A stretch of 64,000 nucleotides of DNA from Deferribacter autotrophicus (GTDB lineage Bacteria; Chrysiogenota; Deferribacteres; Deferribacterales; Deferribacteraceae): positions 1-64,000 of the forward strand of contig NZ_VFJB01000005.1 of the NCBI RefSeq assembly GCF_008362905.1, written 5' to 3'. Positions 40,554 to 48,564 of this stretch are shown here, one piece after another. Under the pieces are notes generated by a model that had not been told where the DNA came from, did no database searches, and was given only the letters and a program-made list of their open reading frames with translations. A program made the translations under genes and the position numbers. Every line of letters starts with the position of its first letter. Position 1 is the first letter of the stretch.

Positions 40554-41387
40554 ATGAAAAAGATAGGCGTTTATTTCAACAAATTCAAATACAATAAAGA
40601 AAAAATTAAAGAGTTTTGTGAAAATGAATGTTTTGAATTTATAGATATTGATTCCATAGATAAATTGAATAATGCGGATCATAGCTGGATAATGATTATG
40701 ACTGATGAATTTGATGAAAATTTATCTAATTTAAAAATTGGAGTGCCATTAGTTTTAGTTGGGGACCTTACAAAATGTGGTAGCACAACATCATGCTATC
40801 AGCTATCAAAAGATTTTAATGATGTTTGCTTACGGGGTTTGGTTGATGTAATTTATCATGGAGGAATTTTAGAAACATTTAATATTGCTGCAAAACCAAC
40901 TTTTATTAAAAAAGAGTGTATCATACACAACGATATTTTTAATATTGATAAAATTGTGTATAATTTAACTAGAGAATTAATTTATTTTTTTAAAATATCA
41001 GATATTCAGAAATTGAGAATAGGTATTTCAGAAATATTGACAAATGCCATTGAGCACGGAAATCTTGAGATAAGCGGAGATAAGAAGTTTGAAGAAACTG
41101 AAAATGGTACTTATTTAGAATTTTTGAAACAAAGATTATTAGATGATAGATTTAAAGATAGATATGTTAGTTTGATGATGGAAATAAATTCTGAAATTTT
41201 TAAAGTTGTAATAAAAGATATGGGGCAAGGTTTTGATACAAAAAGTATTTCAAATCAGTTTGATGATGATGATTTATTAAAATTACATGGACGAGGCATT
41301 CTAATTGCCAAGATGTATTTTGATGAAATTGTTTATAATGAAAAAGGGAATAAAGCAACACTTATTAAAAGGATTAAAGAATGTTAA
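40554..41387 (+). CDS. RsbW-like ATPase-domain regulator
   Basis: The 277-residue protein ends in a GHKL ATPase domain like those of anti-sigma kinases and sensor outputs of the RsbW/SpoIIAB group. The N-box is EILTNAIEHGN (about 160-170), the G1 box DMGQGFD, and the G2 box HGRGILIAK. The first 110 residues form a receiver-like alpha/beta region without the phospho-acceptor pattern. It overlaps the next gene by 7 bp. A partner anti-anti-sigma protein or sigma factor is not in the window, so the target is unknown. Confidence 0.82.
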   Translation: MKKIGVYFNKFKYNKEKIKEFCENECFEFIDIDSIDKLNNADHSWIMIMTDEFDENLSNLKIGVPLVLVGDLTKCGSTTSCYQLSKDFNDVCLRGLVDVIYHGGILETFNIAAKPTFIKKECIIHNDIFNIDKIVYNLTRELIYFFKISDIQKLRIGISEILTNAIEHGNLEISGDKKFEETENGTYLEFLKQRLLDDRFKDRYVSLMMEINSEIFKVVIKDMGQGFDTKSISNQFDDDDLLKLHGRGILIAKMYFDEIVYNEKGNKATLIKRIKEC

Positions 41388-42190
41388 CAATTCTTGGAAG
41401 CAGAGGTACAATTCCTGTATCAGGTTATGAATATGTAAAATATGGAGGGTGTACACCATCTCTGTTTGCAAGAGTTGATGATACTGCTATTATTTTTGAT
41501 GCAGGGACTGGTATTTATAAAATTAATACTATCAAAGATTTTAAACGGATTCATATATTTCTATCACATCTTCATTGGGATCATATTATGGGGCTACCTC
41601 TTTTCTCATATTTTTATAAAGAAAATATAGATATTTTTATTTATATTGATGATAAAGATGATTTGGATACTTCAGATTTCATAAGGTATTTATTTAAGGA
41701 ACCTTTTTTCCCAGTATCGCATGAAAAATTGAACTGTAATTTATCAATAATAAAAATTGATTATAATAGTAAGTATTCGTTTGGTAGATATGAAATTATC
41801 CCTTTTCCTGGTAATCATCCAAATGGAGCAAGTATGTTTTTAATTGGAAATTCAAAATTTAAGTGTCTTTATGCTACTGACTTTGAACATGGGACCGAAA
41901 AGGATGATATTTTAATTGAAGCTGCAAGTGGTGTAAATTATTTGATTTATGATACCACCTATACTCCAGGCGATTTTTTAGGAGAGAGGGATGGTATCGA
42001 TAAAACAGGTTGGGGGCATTCTACTTTTGAATATGGGGCTAAATTTGCAAAGAAAAGCAAATCTAAAAATTTAGTATTATTTCATCATAATCCAGATTAT
42101 ATTGATTGTTATATAGATGAGATAGTAATAAAGGCTAGAAAACACTTTTCACATACGATTGCTTCTTATGATGGTATGATACTTCAATAA
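41381..42190 (+). CDS. Metallo-beta-lactamase-fold hydrolase
   Basis: The 269-residue protein has the metal motif SHLHWDH (His63, His65, Asp67, His68), further ligands in GNHPNG and ATDFEHG, and a late GWGHST histidine. The start (LGSRGTIPVSG, YGGCTPSLF) resembles the PhnP/cyclic-phosphodiesterase-like branch, so a phosphodiester substrate such as a cyclic nucleotide is possible. It is translationally coupled to the RsbW-like gene, which suggests a shared signalling role. Confidence 0.86.
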   Translation: MLTILGSRGTIPVSGYEYVKYGGCTPSLFARVDDTAIIFDAGTGIYKINTIKDFKRIHIFLSHLHWDHIMGLPLFSYFYKENIDIFIYIDDKDDLDTSDFIRYLFKEPFFPVSHEKLNCNLSIIKIDYNSKYSFGRYEIIPFPGNHPNGASMFLIGNSKFKCLYATDFEHGTEKDDILIEAASGVNYLIYDTTYTPGDFLGERDGIDKTGWGHSTFEYGAKFAKKSKSKNLVLFHHNPDYIDCYIDEIVIKARKHFSHTIASYDGMILQ

Positions 42191-42212
42191 TTTAATGTTC
42201 AAAGTTCAATGT

Positions 42213-42314
42213 TCAACCCGTGGAATATGACGCTTCAAAATTTTACTTATCAAGCATGGAACTTATACCCATTCTTCCAGAAAATGTCAGCATAAGCCTT
42301 ATTCCACGGGTTGA
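42213..42314. repeat. 102-bp segment bounded by a 15-bp perfect inverted repeat
   Basis: TCAACCCGTGGAATA (42213-42227) is repeated inverted as TATTCCACGGGTTGA (42300-42314). Three short direct repeats of gttcaa precede the left arm (about 42197-42216). No gene lies inside. It may be a small mobile or processed RNA element. Confidence 0.65.
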
Positions 42315-42363
42315 GGATATTGCACAAAAGTGGCTCAATATTCTTATAACTCATTGATAAATT

Positions 42364-42442
42364 AAAGATTGCTTCGTCGCTACTGCTCCTCGCAATGACA
42401 GGCAAGTCCATGTCATTGCGAGCGTTAGCGAAGCAATCTCAT
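42364..42442. repeat. Second locus of the palindromic 'cattgcgag/gaagcaatct' repeat
   Basis: Two facing units lie at about 42364-42400 (reverse) and 42411-42442 (forward), matching those at 2368-2531. The rest of the 478-bp gap between the MBL gene and gltA (42191-42668) holds the 15-bp inverted repeat, this pair, about 190 bp in which I see nothing, and the gltA terminator. Confidence 0.8.
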
Positions 42443-42633
42443 TATTATCAATATGTTAAGCATATAGTTATGCATTCACCGTATTTATTTATCTATTGTG
42501 CAAACATCCTTAGGTTCAAGGTTGGTGGATGTAATTTCTGTGAGTAGAGGTGTTAAGATGGTCAATCTCTACGGTTTATTTACTTTTTATTTTTTAGGGA
42601 CATTAATTGATTAAGATTTTTCAGTTAAAAAAT

Positions 42634-42664
42634 AAAAAAAGGTGCCCATTCGGGCACCTTTTGT
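42634..42664 (-). terminator. Rho-independent terminator of gltA
   Basis: On the minus strand AGGTGCCC-gaat-GGGCACCT is followed by a T run (plus-strand A run 42634-42640). Confidence 0.93.
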
Positions 42665-42668
42665 ATTA

Positions 42669-43979
42669 TTACTTTTTAATTCCAGCAATTTCTTCAAGCA
42701 TATCTGTTGTAACAGATTTTGGTCTTTCAATTGGGTAACCAAGAGCTCTGTCCCATGTGATGTTAGCAAGAACACCAAGAGCTCTACCGATACCAAAGAG
42801 TACTGTGTAGAAATCGTATTCTCTAACACCGTAATACCACTGAATAACACCGGAGTGAGCATCAACGTTTGGCCATGGGTTTTTAGCCTTACCATGTTTT
42901 TCAAGAACACCAGGTACCACTTCATAAAGCATGCTAACGATTTGGAACAACTCATCATCTGGTAAGTGCTTAAGAGCAAATTCTCTCTGAGCTGTGTATC
43001 TTGGGTCAGTTTTTCTAAGAACAGCGTGACCGTAACCAGGTATAACTTGACCGCTGTTAAGAGTATCCCAGCAGAATTTTTCAAGATCTTCTTTAGTAGG
43101 CATTTTATCACCATATCTTGCACGAAGATCTTGAATCCACTTGAGAACTTCTTGGTTAGCAAGACCGTGTAATGGTCCAGCAAGACCATTTAATCCTGCT
43201 GAAAGTGAGTAGTAAGCATCTGAGAGAGCTGATGCAACAAGGTGTGTTGTATGTGCAGAAACGTTACCACTTTCATGGTCAGAGTGAAGTATGAAGTACA
43301 TTCTCATAACGTCATCGTAAGGCTTATCAATTCCCATCATGTGAGCGAAATCGCCACCGAAATCAAGGTCTGGGTTTGATGGGATTGGTGTATCTCCTTT
43401 ATACTTCATCCTGTAGATGTAAGCACCAATTTCTGGCAATTTAGCAAGAAGATCCATTACGTCTTCATACATATATTCCCAGTAGTTGAATTTATTCATT
43501 TTACCTTCTGCGTAAGCTTTAGCGAACTTGGACTCTCTCTGAAGTGAGAGAATAGCAGCAGAGAACATTGTCATTGGGTGAGTGTCTCTTGGCATTGTTC
43601 TAAGAAGATCAAATACATACTGAGGAACTTGCTTTCTTGCTTTGAATTCATTGATTACTTCTTGTACTTCTTCTTCTGTTGGGATTTCCCCAGTTAAAAG
43701 AAGATAAAAATGCCCTTCAACATAAGGCATTTCGCAACCTGCTGGCTTTGGAAGCTTCTCCATTACTTCTGGAATAGTATATCCGCGAAACCTAATTCCT
43801 TCATATGGGTCAAGGTAAGAAATATCTGTAACAAGACATTTAATCCCTCTCATCCCACCAATAACTTGAGAAATAGTAACGTCGCATACTTTTGTGTCGC
43901 CAAATTCTTTTACAAGCCTGGTAGTTCTAGGTCTGTGCTCTTCAATCTTTTTGGCTAATTTTTCCTTAAGTTTGCTCAT
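42669..43979 (-). CDS. gltA: Citrate synthase, eukaryote-like type
   Basis: The enzyme condenses oxaloacetate and acetyl-CoA. The 436-residue protein resembles the mitochondrial-type enzymes found in Geobacter and relatives, with RGYTIPEVMEKLPK, the catalytic histidines in GPLHGLANQEV and VIPGYGHAVLR, and the catalytic aspartate in NVDAHSG. It lacks the NADH-regulated domain of E. coli GltA. The ATG at 43979 follows GAGGAGGT; a frame from 44003 starts ahead of it. Related enzymes can run backwards in some autotrophs, and no ATP-citrate lyase is present in this window. Confidence 0.95.
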   Translation of the reverse strand: MSKLKEKLAKKIEEHRPRTTRLVKEFGDTKVCDVTISQVIGGMRGIKCLVTDISYLDPYEGIRFRGYTIPEVMEKLPKPAGCEMPYVEGHFYLLLTGEIPTEEEVQEVINEFKARKQVPQYVFDLLRTMPRDTHPMTMFSAAILSLQRESKFAKAYAEGKMNKFNYWEYMYEDVMDLLAKLPEIGAYIYRMKYKGDTPIPSNPDLDFGGDFAHMMGIDKPYDDVMRMYFILHSDHESGNVSAHTTHLVASALSDAYYSLSAGLNGLAGPLHGLANQEVLKWIQDLRARYGDKMPTKEDLEKFCWDTLNSGQVIPGYGHAVLRKTDPRYTAQREFALKHLPDDELFQIVSMLYEVVPGVLEKHGKAKNPWPNVDAHSGVIQWYYGVREYDFYTVLFGIGRALGVLANITWDRALGYPIERPKSVTTDMLEEIAGIKK

Positions 43980-44026
43980 AAGTACCTCCTCAGGTTTAAT
44001 CATCGTTTATTATAAAACACTTTTTA

Positions 44027-44079
44027 TTTTTATCACTCTTTATAGATAATGTCAATATAAAAATTGTATACAATATGCA
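44027..44079 (-). promoter_or_regulatory. gltA promoter with upstream TCA operator
   Basis: The dyad TGTATACAATATGCA (44065-44079) lies 9 bp upstream of TTGACA (44055-44050, minus strand); after 17 bp a -10-like TAAAAA (44032-44027) follows. As at sdh and fum, the operator is upstream of the -35. Confidence 0.6.
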
Positions 44080-44223
44080 ATGTATGGTGAAAATGCGAAA
44101 TTAAAATAACTGTTATACCAATAAGATATGAGTGGTGTATTGAAAATATCTATAACTATTATTTTGTTATGTAACTTTAAAATAACATTTGACTATAATG
44201 GTGATATTAAATAATAAAAAGCA

Positions 44224-45066
44224 ATGTTTGGTTATACTTTAGTTTTAGTAAGCGCACTTTTTCATTCATTATGGAATATATTGCTTAAAAAGTCTGATAA
44301 TAAATATTTTTATAATTTTTATATGCACTTAGCTAATTTTATCATTTTTTCATTTGCATATGTTATTTTTTTTAGACGTTATTTGTATTTAGATAAAATT
44401 ACTATATTTGTTGCATTCATTGCATCGACATTTTTTACGTTTTATCACCTTTTTTTATCTACAGCATATAATTATGATGATATAAGTAAATTATACCCTG
44501 TAACTACTGTTTCTCCTTTATTTGTTACGCTATGGGCTGTTTTATTTTTGAAGGAGAAAATTGATATTGTTTCTTTTATTGGAATAATCTTTATAATTTT
44601 TGGTGTAGTTATAATTGGTAATATTAAGAATATAAAAATATCAAGAAATAAGGGGATAATATATGCTCTTTTAGCTGCTTTTGCTTATTCTTTGGGTGCA
44701 ATTATTGATAAACTTGGAGTGAGTAGTGGGAATTTTATTCTGTATGTATATACTCTTACATTTTTCATGACTCTGTATATGTTTATCTTTAATCGTAATT
44801 ATGTGAAAGGTAATTCTGCGGATTATTTTAAGAAAAATGTCTGGAAAATTTTTCTTGGGGGTGGGGTACTTTTTTTCTCATTTTTAACTTATAGATATGG
44901 CTTAAAAATGGTAAATGTTTCCTATGCAACAGCTCTAAGACAGGTTAATACGATTTTTGGTATTTTTTGGGGGTATGTATTTTTTAAAGAAAAAATTACT
45001 ATTTATAAAATAATTGGCACTGTATTTATTGGTGCAGGTGTATCTATTTTGAAATTTTACGTATAA
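44224..45066 (+). CDS. EamA/DMT-family transporter
   Basis: This 280-residue protein of the inner membrane has about ten hydrophobic helices in two similar halves (an N-terminal LVSALFHSLWNILLKKS and a middle LLAAFAYSLGAIIDKLG start each half). This is the EamA pattern of drug/metabolite exporters. The substrate is unknown. No ribosome binding site is visible ahead of the ATG; a perfect TATAAT lies about 30 bp upstream. Confidence 0.9.
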   Translation: MFGYTLVLVSALFHSLWNILLKKSDNKYFYNFYMHLANFIIFSFAYVIFFRRYLYLDKITIFVAFIASTFFTFYHLFLSTAYNYDDISKLYPVTTVSPLFVTLWAVLFLKEKIDIVSFIGIIFIIFGVVIIGNIKNIKISRNKGIIYALLAAFAYSLGAIIDKLGVSSGNFILYVYTLTFFMTLYMFIFNRNYVKGNSADYFKKNVWKIFLGGGVLFFSFLTYRYGLKMVNVSYATALRQVNTIFGIFWGYVFFKEKITIYKIIGTVFIGAGVSILKFYV

Positions 45067-45083
45067 TTGGCATATATCTTGCT
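45067..45083 (+). promoter_or_regulatory. Sigma-54 (-24/-12) promoter
   Basis: TTGGCATATATCTTGCT matches the consensus YTGGCACGNNNNTTGCW at the GG and GC elements with exact spacing (GG at 45069-45070, GC at 45081-45082). It directly follows the EamA stop codon. Confidence 0.65.
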
Positions 45084-45093
45084 TAACTAACTT

Positions 45094-45158
45094 CAGGTAG
45101 TGGAACAACCACGCCAGCGATGGACTGAGTTTTGCCGGTAGGAGGCCGGCCTCCTTTT
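45094..45158 (+). ncRNA. Candidate small RNA of about 65 nt
   Basis: Starting 12 nt after the sigma-54 GC element, the transcript would run to an intrinsic terminator, AGGAGG-ccgg-CCTCCT (45140-45155) with four T. It contains a small hairpin, GTGG-aacaa-CCAC (about 45100-45112), and three GGA triplets. No open frame with a ribosome binding site is present and no known family is recognised. It could instead be only the terminator of the transporter gene. Confidence 0.45.
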
Positions 45159-45384
45159 AATCGATGATTATTAAAGCATTTTTTTTGCTTAGTTCTGAAT
45201 AGTTTTGAATATAATCATTAACAATGATTGTGATAACATATTTTCCTGGTTCCTCTTTTCTTGCAGATCTTATATTCAAAATTTTTCCTTTAAGGCGCAA
45301 TTTACTGGTTGAAAGTGTTTTGTTTGTACTTGTTTTATTGTTGATTACTGGAATAGTTATTGAAGGTATAAACTTTACATCCAT
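45157..45384 (-). CDS. Small hypothetical protein
   Basis: A 75-residue frame with AAAGGGA ahead of its ATG, 37 bp downstream of the gene at 45422 on the same strand. The C-terminal half (LRLKGKILNIRSARKEEPGKYVITIIVND) looks beta-rich. No family is recognised; no signal peptide or membrane helix. Its stop codon touches the terminator of the opposite-strand RNA. Confidence 0.5.
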   Translation of the reverse strand: MDVKFIPSITIPVINNKTSTNKTLSTSKLRLKGKILNIRSARKEEPGKYVITIIVNDYIQNYSELSKKNALIIID

Positions 45385-45421
45385 TGTAATTCCCTTTTTT
45401 CTAGATATCGGTATTTTCTGA

Positions 45422-45778
45422 TTAATCTTTATAGAATTCGTTTAAGAAGGAATGATCAGTCAGCCCTAATATTTCTCTGTGTTTTTTAAATTCATCTAAG
45501 TATTTGTGGAAGATATTGTTAAGTTGAATTATTTTTTTATTACTTATGGAGATTTTTCTATCTAACCTTGGTATTAAGGCTTTGAGAACTTTTTTCTTTT
45601 TATAGCTTGCATTTGGTAATTTCAATTCAACTTTTTTTCTTATATTTTTAAGTCTTATCGATTTATTTTTTTCAGAAATTAACATTTTGTGTGCAATTTC
45701 TACTTTTTTTGAGTAATTAAGATATGTTTCTGATTTTAACTCGTTGATTTCATTTATAAGCTGTGATAAGTCAAACAT
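45422..45778 (-). CDS. Hypothetical coiled-coil protein
   Basis: A 118-residue, lysine-rich, mostly helical protein with heptad-like stretches (about 1-45 and 70-100). I do not recognise a family; small coiled-coil chaperones such as FlgN/FliT are similar in character only. Its start region faces the endonuclease gene, and the two 5' ends are about 35 bp apart. Confidence 0.6.
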   Translation of the reverse strand: MFDLSQLINEINELKSETYLNYSKKVEIAHKMLISEKNKSIRLKNIRKKVELKLPNASYKKKKVLKALIPRLDRKISISNKKIIQLNNIFHKYLDEFKKHREILGLTDHSFLNEFYKD

Positions 45779-45812
45779 ACATTTAATTTATCAAAAGAGG
45801 GGAAAAGTTCAA

Positions 45813-46466
45813 GTGGTGTTAAATAGATTGTATGAATTACTGTTTCACAATTATGGCGATTTGAAATGGTGGCCTGCAGATACTCCTTTTGAAGTGGCTG
45901 TTGGTGCTATACTTACGCAAAATACAAACTGGAATAATGTAGAAAAAGCAATTAAAAACTTAAAAGAAGCTGATTTGCTAAATCCTTATGGGATTTTTGA
46001 AAGTGATGAAAATTATTTAAAGGAATTAATAAGACCTGCAGGATTTTATAATCAGAAGTGTGAAAGATTAAAAATTCTCAGTGAGTTTATCATAAAGGAA
46101 CTTAAAGGTGATATTCTTAATTTAAAAAAATGTGGTTTGAAAGAAGCGAGAGAAAAATTGCTTACTTTGAAGGGGATTGGGAAAGAAACAGCCGATTCAA
46201 TTTTGCTTTATGCTCTTGATTTTAAGATTTTTGTTGTAGATGCATACACATTAAAGCTTTTTGAAAGGTTAGGTATTGGAAAATTTTCAAATTATGATGA
46301 ATGTCAAGAGCATGTTCATAAACATTTCAGAGGAGATGTAAAGCTTTATAAAAATTTTCATGCATTGATTGTTGAGCATTGTAAAAGATTTTGCAAAAAA
46401 TATCCAAAATGTGTAGAATGTTTTTTTAACTCAAAGCATTGTTTTTGGGTTGAACAAATTAATTGA
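45813..46466 (+). CDS. Endonuclease III-related DNA repair enzyme
   Basis: This HhH-GPD protein should remove damaged bases. It has the helix-hairpin-helix LLTLKGIGKETADSILLYAL and the catalytic aspartate in FVVDAYT. A C-terminal four-cysteine cluster region with spacing C-x5-C-x2-C-x6-C follows, slightly different from the C-x6-C-x2-C-x5-C of Nth. The early WWPADTPFEVAVGAILTQNTNW segment is typical of the Nth-related subfamily rather than classical Nth. The GTG at 45813 is chosen (GAGGGG 10 bp upstream); an ATG at 45744 would run back over the divergent gene. Confidence 0.88.
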   Translation: MVLNRLYELLFHNYGDLKWWPADTPFEVAVGAILTQNTNWNNVEKAIKNLKEADLLNPYGIFESDENYLKELIRPAGFYNQKCERLKILSEFIIKELKGDILNLKKCGLKEAREKLLTLKGIGKETADSILLYALDFKIFVVDAYTLKLFERLGIGKFSNYDECQEHVHKHFRGDVKLYKNFHALIVEHCKRFCKKYPKCVECFFNSKHCFWVEQIN

Positions 46467-46483
46467 AAGGTATATTTTTAATT

Positions 46484-46863
46484 GGTGAGATGGCCGGGTG
46501 GTCGCTCCACCTTTTGGTGGAGAGGAAAGTCCGGACACCACAGGGCAGGGTAGTCGGTAACGCCGACCTGTCGTGAGGCAGGGAAAGTGCCACAGAAAAG
46601 AGACCGCCGAGTACCTAAAACATTTTTGTTTTAGGTGCTCGGTAAGGGTGAAAAGGTGGGGTAAGAGCCCACCGCTCCATCTGGTGACAGATGGAGGCAC
46701 GGCAAACCCTACCCGGTGCAAGGCTAAATAGGTGAGCGTTTGAGGGTGGCCCGCCCGATGCTCACGGGTAAGCCGCTAGAGCCTATCGGCAACGATAGGC
46801 CCAGAGGAATGACCACCATCCGCCTAAGGCGGATACAGAATCCGGCTTACAGGCCATCTCACC
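46484..46863 (+). ncRNA. rnpB: RNase P RNA, bacterial type A
   Basis: This is the catalytic RNA that trims tRNA 5' ends. The conserved 5' core GAGGAAAGTCCGGAC and the 3' core ACAGAATCCGGCTTA are both present, and the terminal helix pairs ggtgagatggcc (46484-46495) with ggccatctcacc (46852-46863). The length of 380 nt and the extra stems fit type A. Its final bases overlap the end of the converging mltB gene. The segment is clearly GC-richer than its surroundings, as expected for a stable RNA. Confidence 0.97.
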
Positions 46864-47752
46864 TTATCTTTTTAGAAAGGATAAGCACTGTTAAAACATA
46901 ATTATTACTTGGGTTATACTTTCTCAAAACATAAAAATTATTAAATACTGCCCAATAACTGTTATCAATTTTGATGATTTTGGCTTTATAGTTTGGTTTA
47001 AGTTGAAATGGAAAACTAACTCCTTTTCGTTTTAAGATTTTAACAGTCATCCACCTATTTAAGAGAGATTTCTTTGCGTTGTTAACCTTTATAGCAGTTG
47101 GCTTTTTATAATTCCATCCAAATTTATGTAGATAGTTAGCCACGCTTCCTATGGCATCAGGGATTTCTTTGATAATATCAATTTTACCATTTTTATTAAA
47201 ATCAATTCCATATTTTATAACATTTGATGGCATGAATTGAGGAATTCCTATGGCGCCAGCATAGGATGATAATATTGATTCAACATGCAACTTATTCTTA
47301 AAGCAGAAACTTAAAAAATTTCCCAATTCGTTAGTAAAATAATCGGCTCTTTTTTTAAAATAGGTGGAGAGAGTATATAGTACATTGAGAGTTTTATGAT
47401 TAAATCTATGTTTCCCATAAAAAGATTCTATACCAATTATTGCAGTGATAATGTTTTTATCAACCTTAAAAATTTTTTCGCTTTTTACTAACCATGAATT
47501 ATATTTTTTTAAGAACTTTTTACCTTCTACTATTCTTTTTTTTGTAAGAAGTAGTTTCTTGTATTGATTAAATGGTAGATTTTCTTTTGGCATTTTTATG
47601 AGGGTTAAGCTTTTCTCATCTATACTTGCTTTTTTTAAACTATTTACTATATAATTTTCGGGAATATTAAATTGGTTTTTAATTTTTAAAACAAGATTTT
47701 CAGCAAAGAGGTTGGTTGAAGATAGTAAGAACACTAATAAAATGTAAATCAT
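46859..47752 (-). CDS. mltB: Lytic murein transglycosylase B
   Basis: MltB cleaves peptidoglycan in the periplasm. The 297-residue protein has a signal peptide (about 1-17, ending LFA), the catalytic Glu109 in IGIESFYGKHR, and SYAGAIGIPQFMPSN with the conserved substrate-binding residues. There is no lipobox cysteine, so it is soluble or secreted rather than a lipoprotein. Its stop codon lies inside the last base pairs of rnpB. Confidence 0.93.
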   Translation of the reverse strand: MIYILLVFLLSSTNLFAENLVLKIKNQFNIPENYIVNSLKKASIDEKSLTLIKMPKENLPFNQYKKLLLTKKRIVEGKKFLKKYNSWLVKSEKIFKVDKNIITAIIGIESFYGKHRFNHKTLNVLYTLSTYFKKRADYFTNELGNFLSFCFKNKLHVESILSSYAGAIGIPQFMPSNVIKYGIDFNKNGKIDIIKEIPDAIGSVANYLHKFGWNYKKPTAIKVNNAKKSLLNRWMTVKILKRKGVSFPFQLKPNYKAKIIKIDNSYWAVFNNFYVLRKYNPSNNYVLTVLILSKKIR

Positions 47753-47904
47753 AATATATATGATAGATGAATCGAAAATATATGCAATGAAATGATGTTG
47801 GAGAAATAAAATTTGTTTACTGGGGTAGGAAAACTCAGAACTAATTGTATTAAGGGTAGTAAGTAGTATGGGTATTAAAGGTGTTATAGTTGGGGTATAT
47901 TTTA

Positions 47905-47931
47905 CCTTTATAACCTTTATAACCTTTATAA
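47905..47931. repeat. Three perfect 9-bp tandem repeats, CCTTTATAA
   Basis: CCTTTATAA is repeated three times. The preceding stretch (about 47850-47895, with tattaaaggtgttatag) is a rough inverted copy of the repeats and of the cctactactc that follows, so the region can fold back. It lies in the 306-bp gap between mltB and the gene at 48059, in which nothing else is seen. Confidence 0.75.
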
Positions 47932-48058
47932 CTCCTACTACTCTTATGACTTTAAAAACTTATTTGCAAGAATGCAGTTTCAGTGCCATCGAATATTGAA
48001 CTGATAAGATACATAATGATGGTTATGATTGTTAATAAAAATTTAATAAAGAGGTAAT

Positions 48059-48547
48059 ATGGAAAAGGTAGAGATAGTTAAAGAGTTGGAAGAATTAGCA
48101 TTGAAAATTGAAAAAAGATACAATAGGGGTGGTAGTTTCAGTCCTTTTAGATATTACAAGTATGAAGATGGAAAGAATGTTCCTGTTTATTTTATAGGTG
48201 CACCTGGATTAGCTGTGGCTTTTAGTGCTACACTTGTTGCAGCTTTACTGTTTATTTTGATAACATTACCTTTTAAATTATATTATTGGATACCCTTTGT
48301 TATTTTTGTTGCTTTTATAATGCGTCTTGCTGTGAAAATTGATAAAGCAAGGCAGATAAGAAGTTTCTGTGCAAATATTGTGTTAAGAGCCATAAAGTCT
48401 ATTAAAAAATATAATGAAGAGGGAAATAAAGAATATTTAAAGTCAGCTGTAGAATTTTTAAGAGAAGCAAATAAATGGGTGAACGATAAAAATATAGAAA
48501 CACAATTATCAAATATTGATAAAGTGTTAAAATCTGTTAAAGAGTAA
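48059..48547 (+). CDS. Membrane protein of unknown function
   Basis: A 162-residue protein with a charged N-terminal helix, two membrane helices close together (about 57-95), and a long charged helical C-terminus (about 96-162). GAGGT precedes the ATG. No family is recognised. It stands alone between mltB and the cytochrome, with a shared terminator downstream. Confidence 0.7.
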   Translation: MEKVEIVKELEELALKIEKRYNRGGSFSPFRYYKYEDGKNVPVYFIGAPGLAVAFSATLVAALLFILITLPFKLYYWIPFVIFVAFIMRLAVKIDKARQIRSFCANIVLRAIKSIKKYNEEGNKEYLKSAVEFLREANKWVNDKNIETQLSNIDKVLKSVKE

Positions 48548-48564
48548 GAGGCTTTAGCCTCTTA
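48545..48564. terminator. Terminator shared by converging genes
   Basis: TAAGAGGCTTTAGCCTCTTA is a perfect hairpin that includes the stop codons of both converging genes. T runs are short, so efficiency is uncertain. Confidence 0.7.

Noticed and set aside
42611-43189. 192-residue open frame on the minus strand
   Set aside because: It is a second frame inside citrate synthase, whose own frame is strongly conserved in character.
45094-45158. Known riboswitch (c-di-GMP, fluoride, Moco, preQ1) or tRNA
   Set aside because: The conserved cores of these families are not present, and no coding gene follows on the same strand.
45157-45778. Toxin-antitoxin pair
   Set aside because: Neither small protein shows a toxin or antitoxin motif, and they are not overlapping as such pairs usually are.
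46431-46721. 96-residue open frame on the minus strand
   Set aside because: It is antisense to the RNase P RNA and has no independent support.
47905-47931. CRISPR-like repeat
   Set aside because: The repeats are only 9 bp and directly adjacent, without spacers or cas genes.
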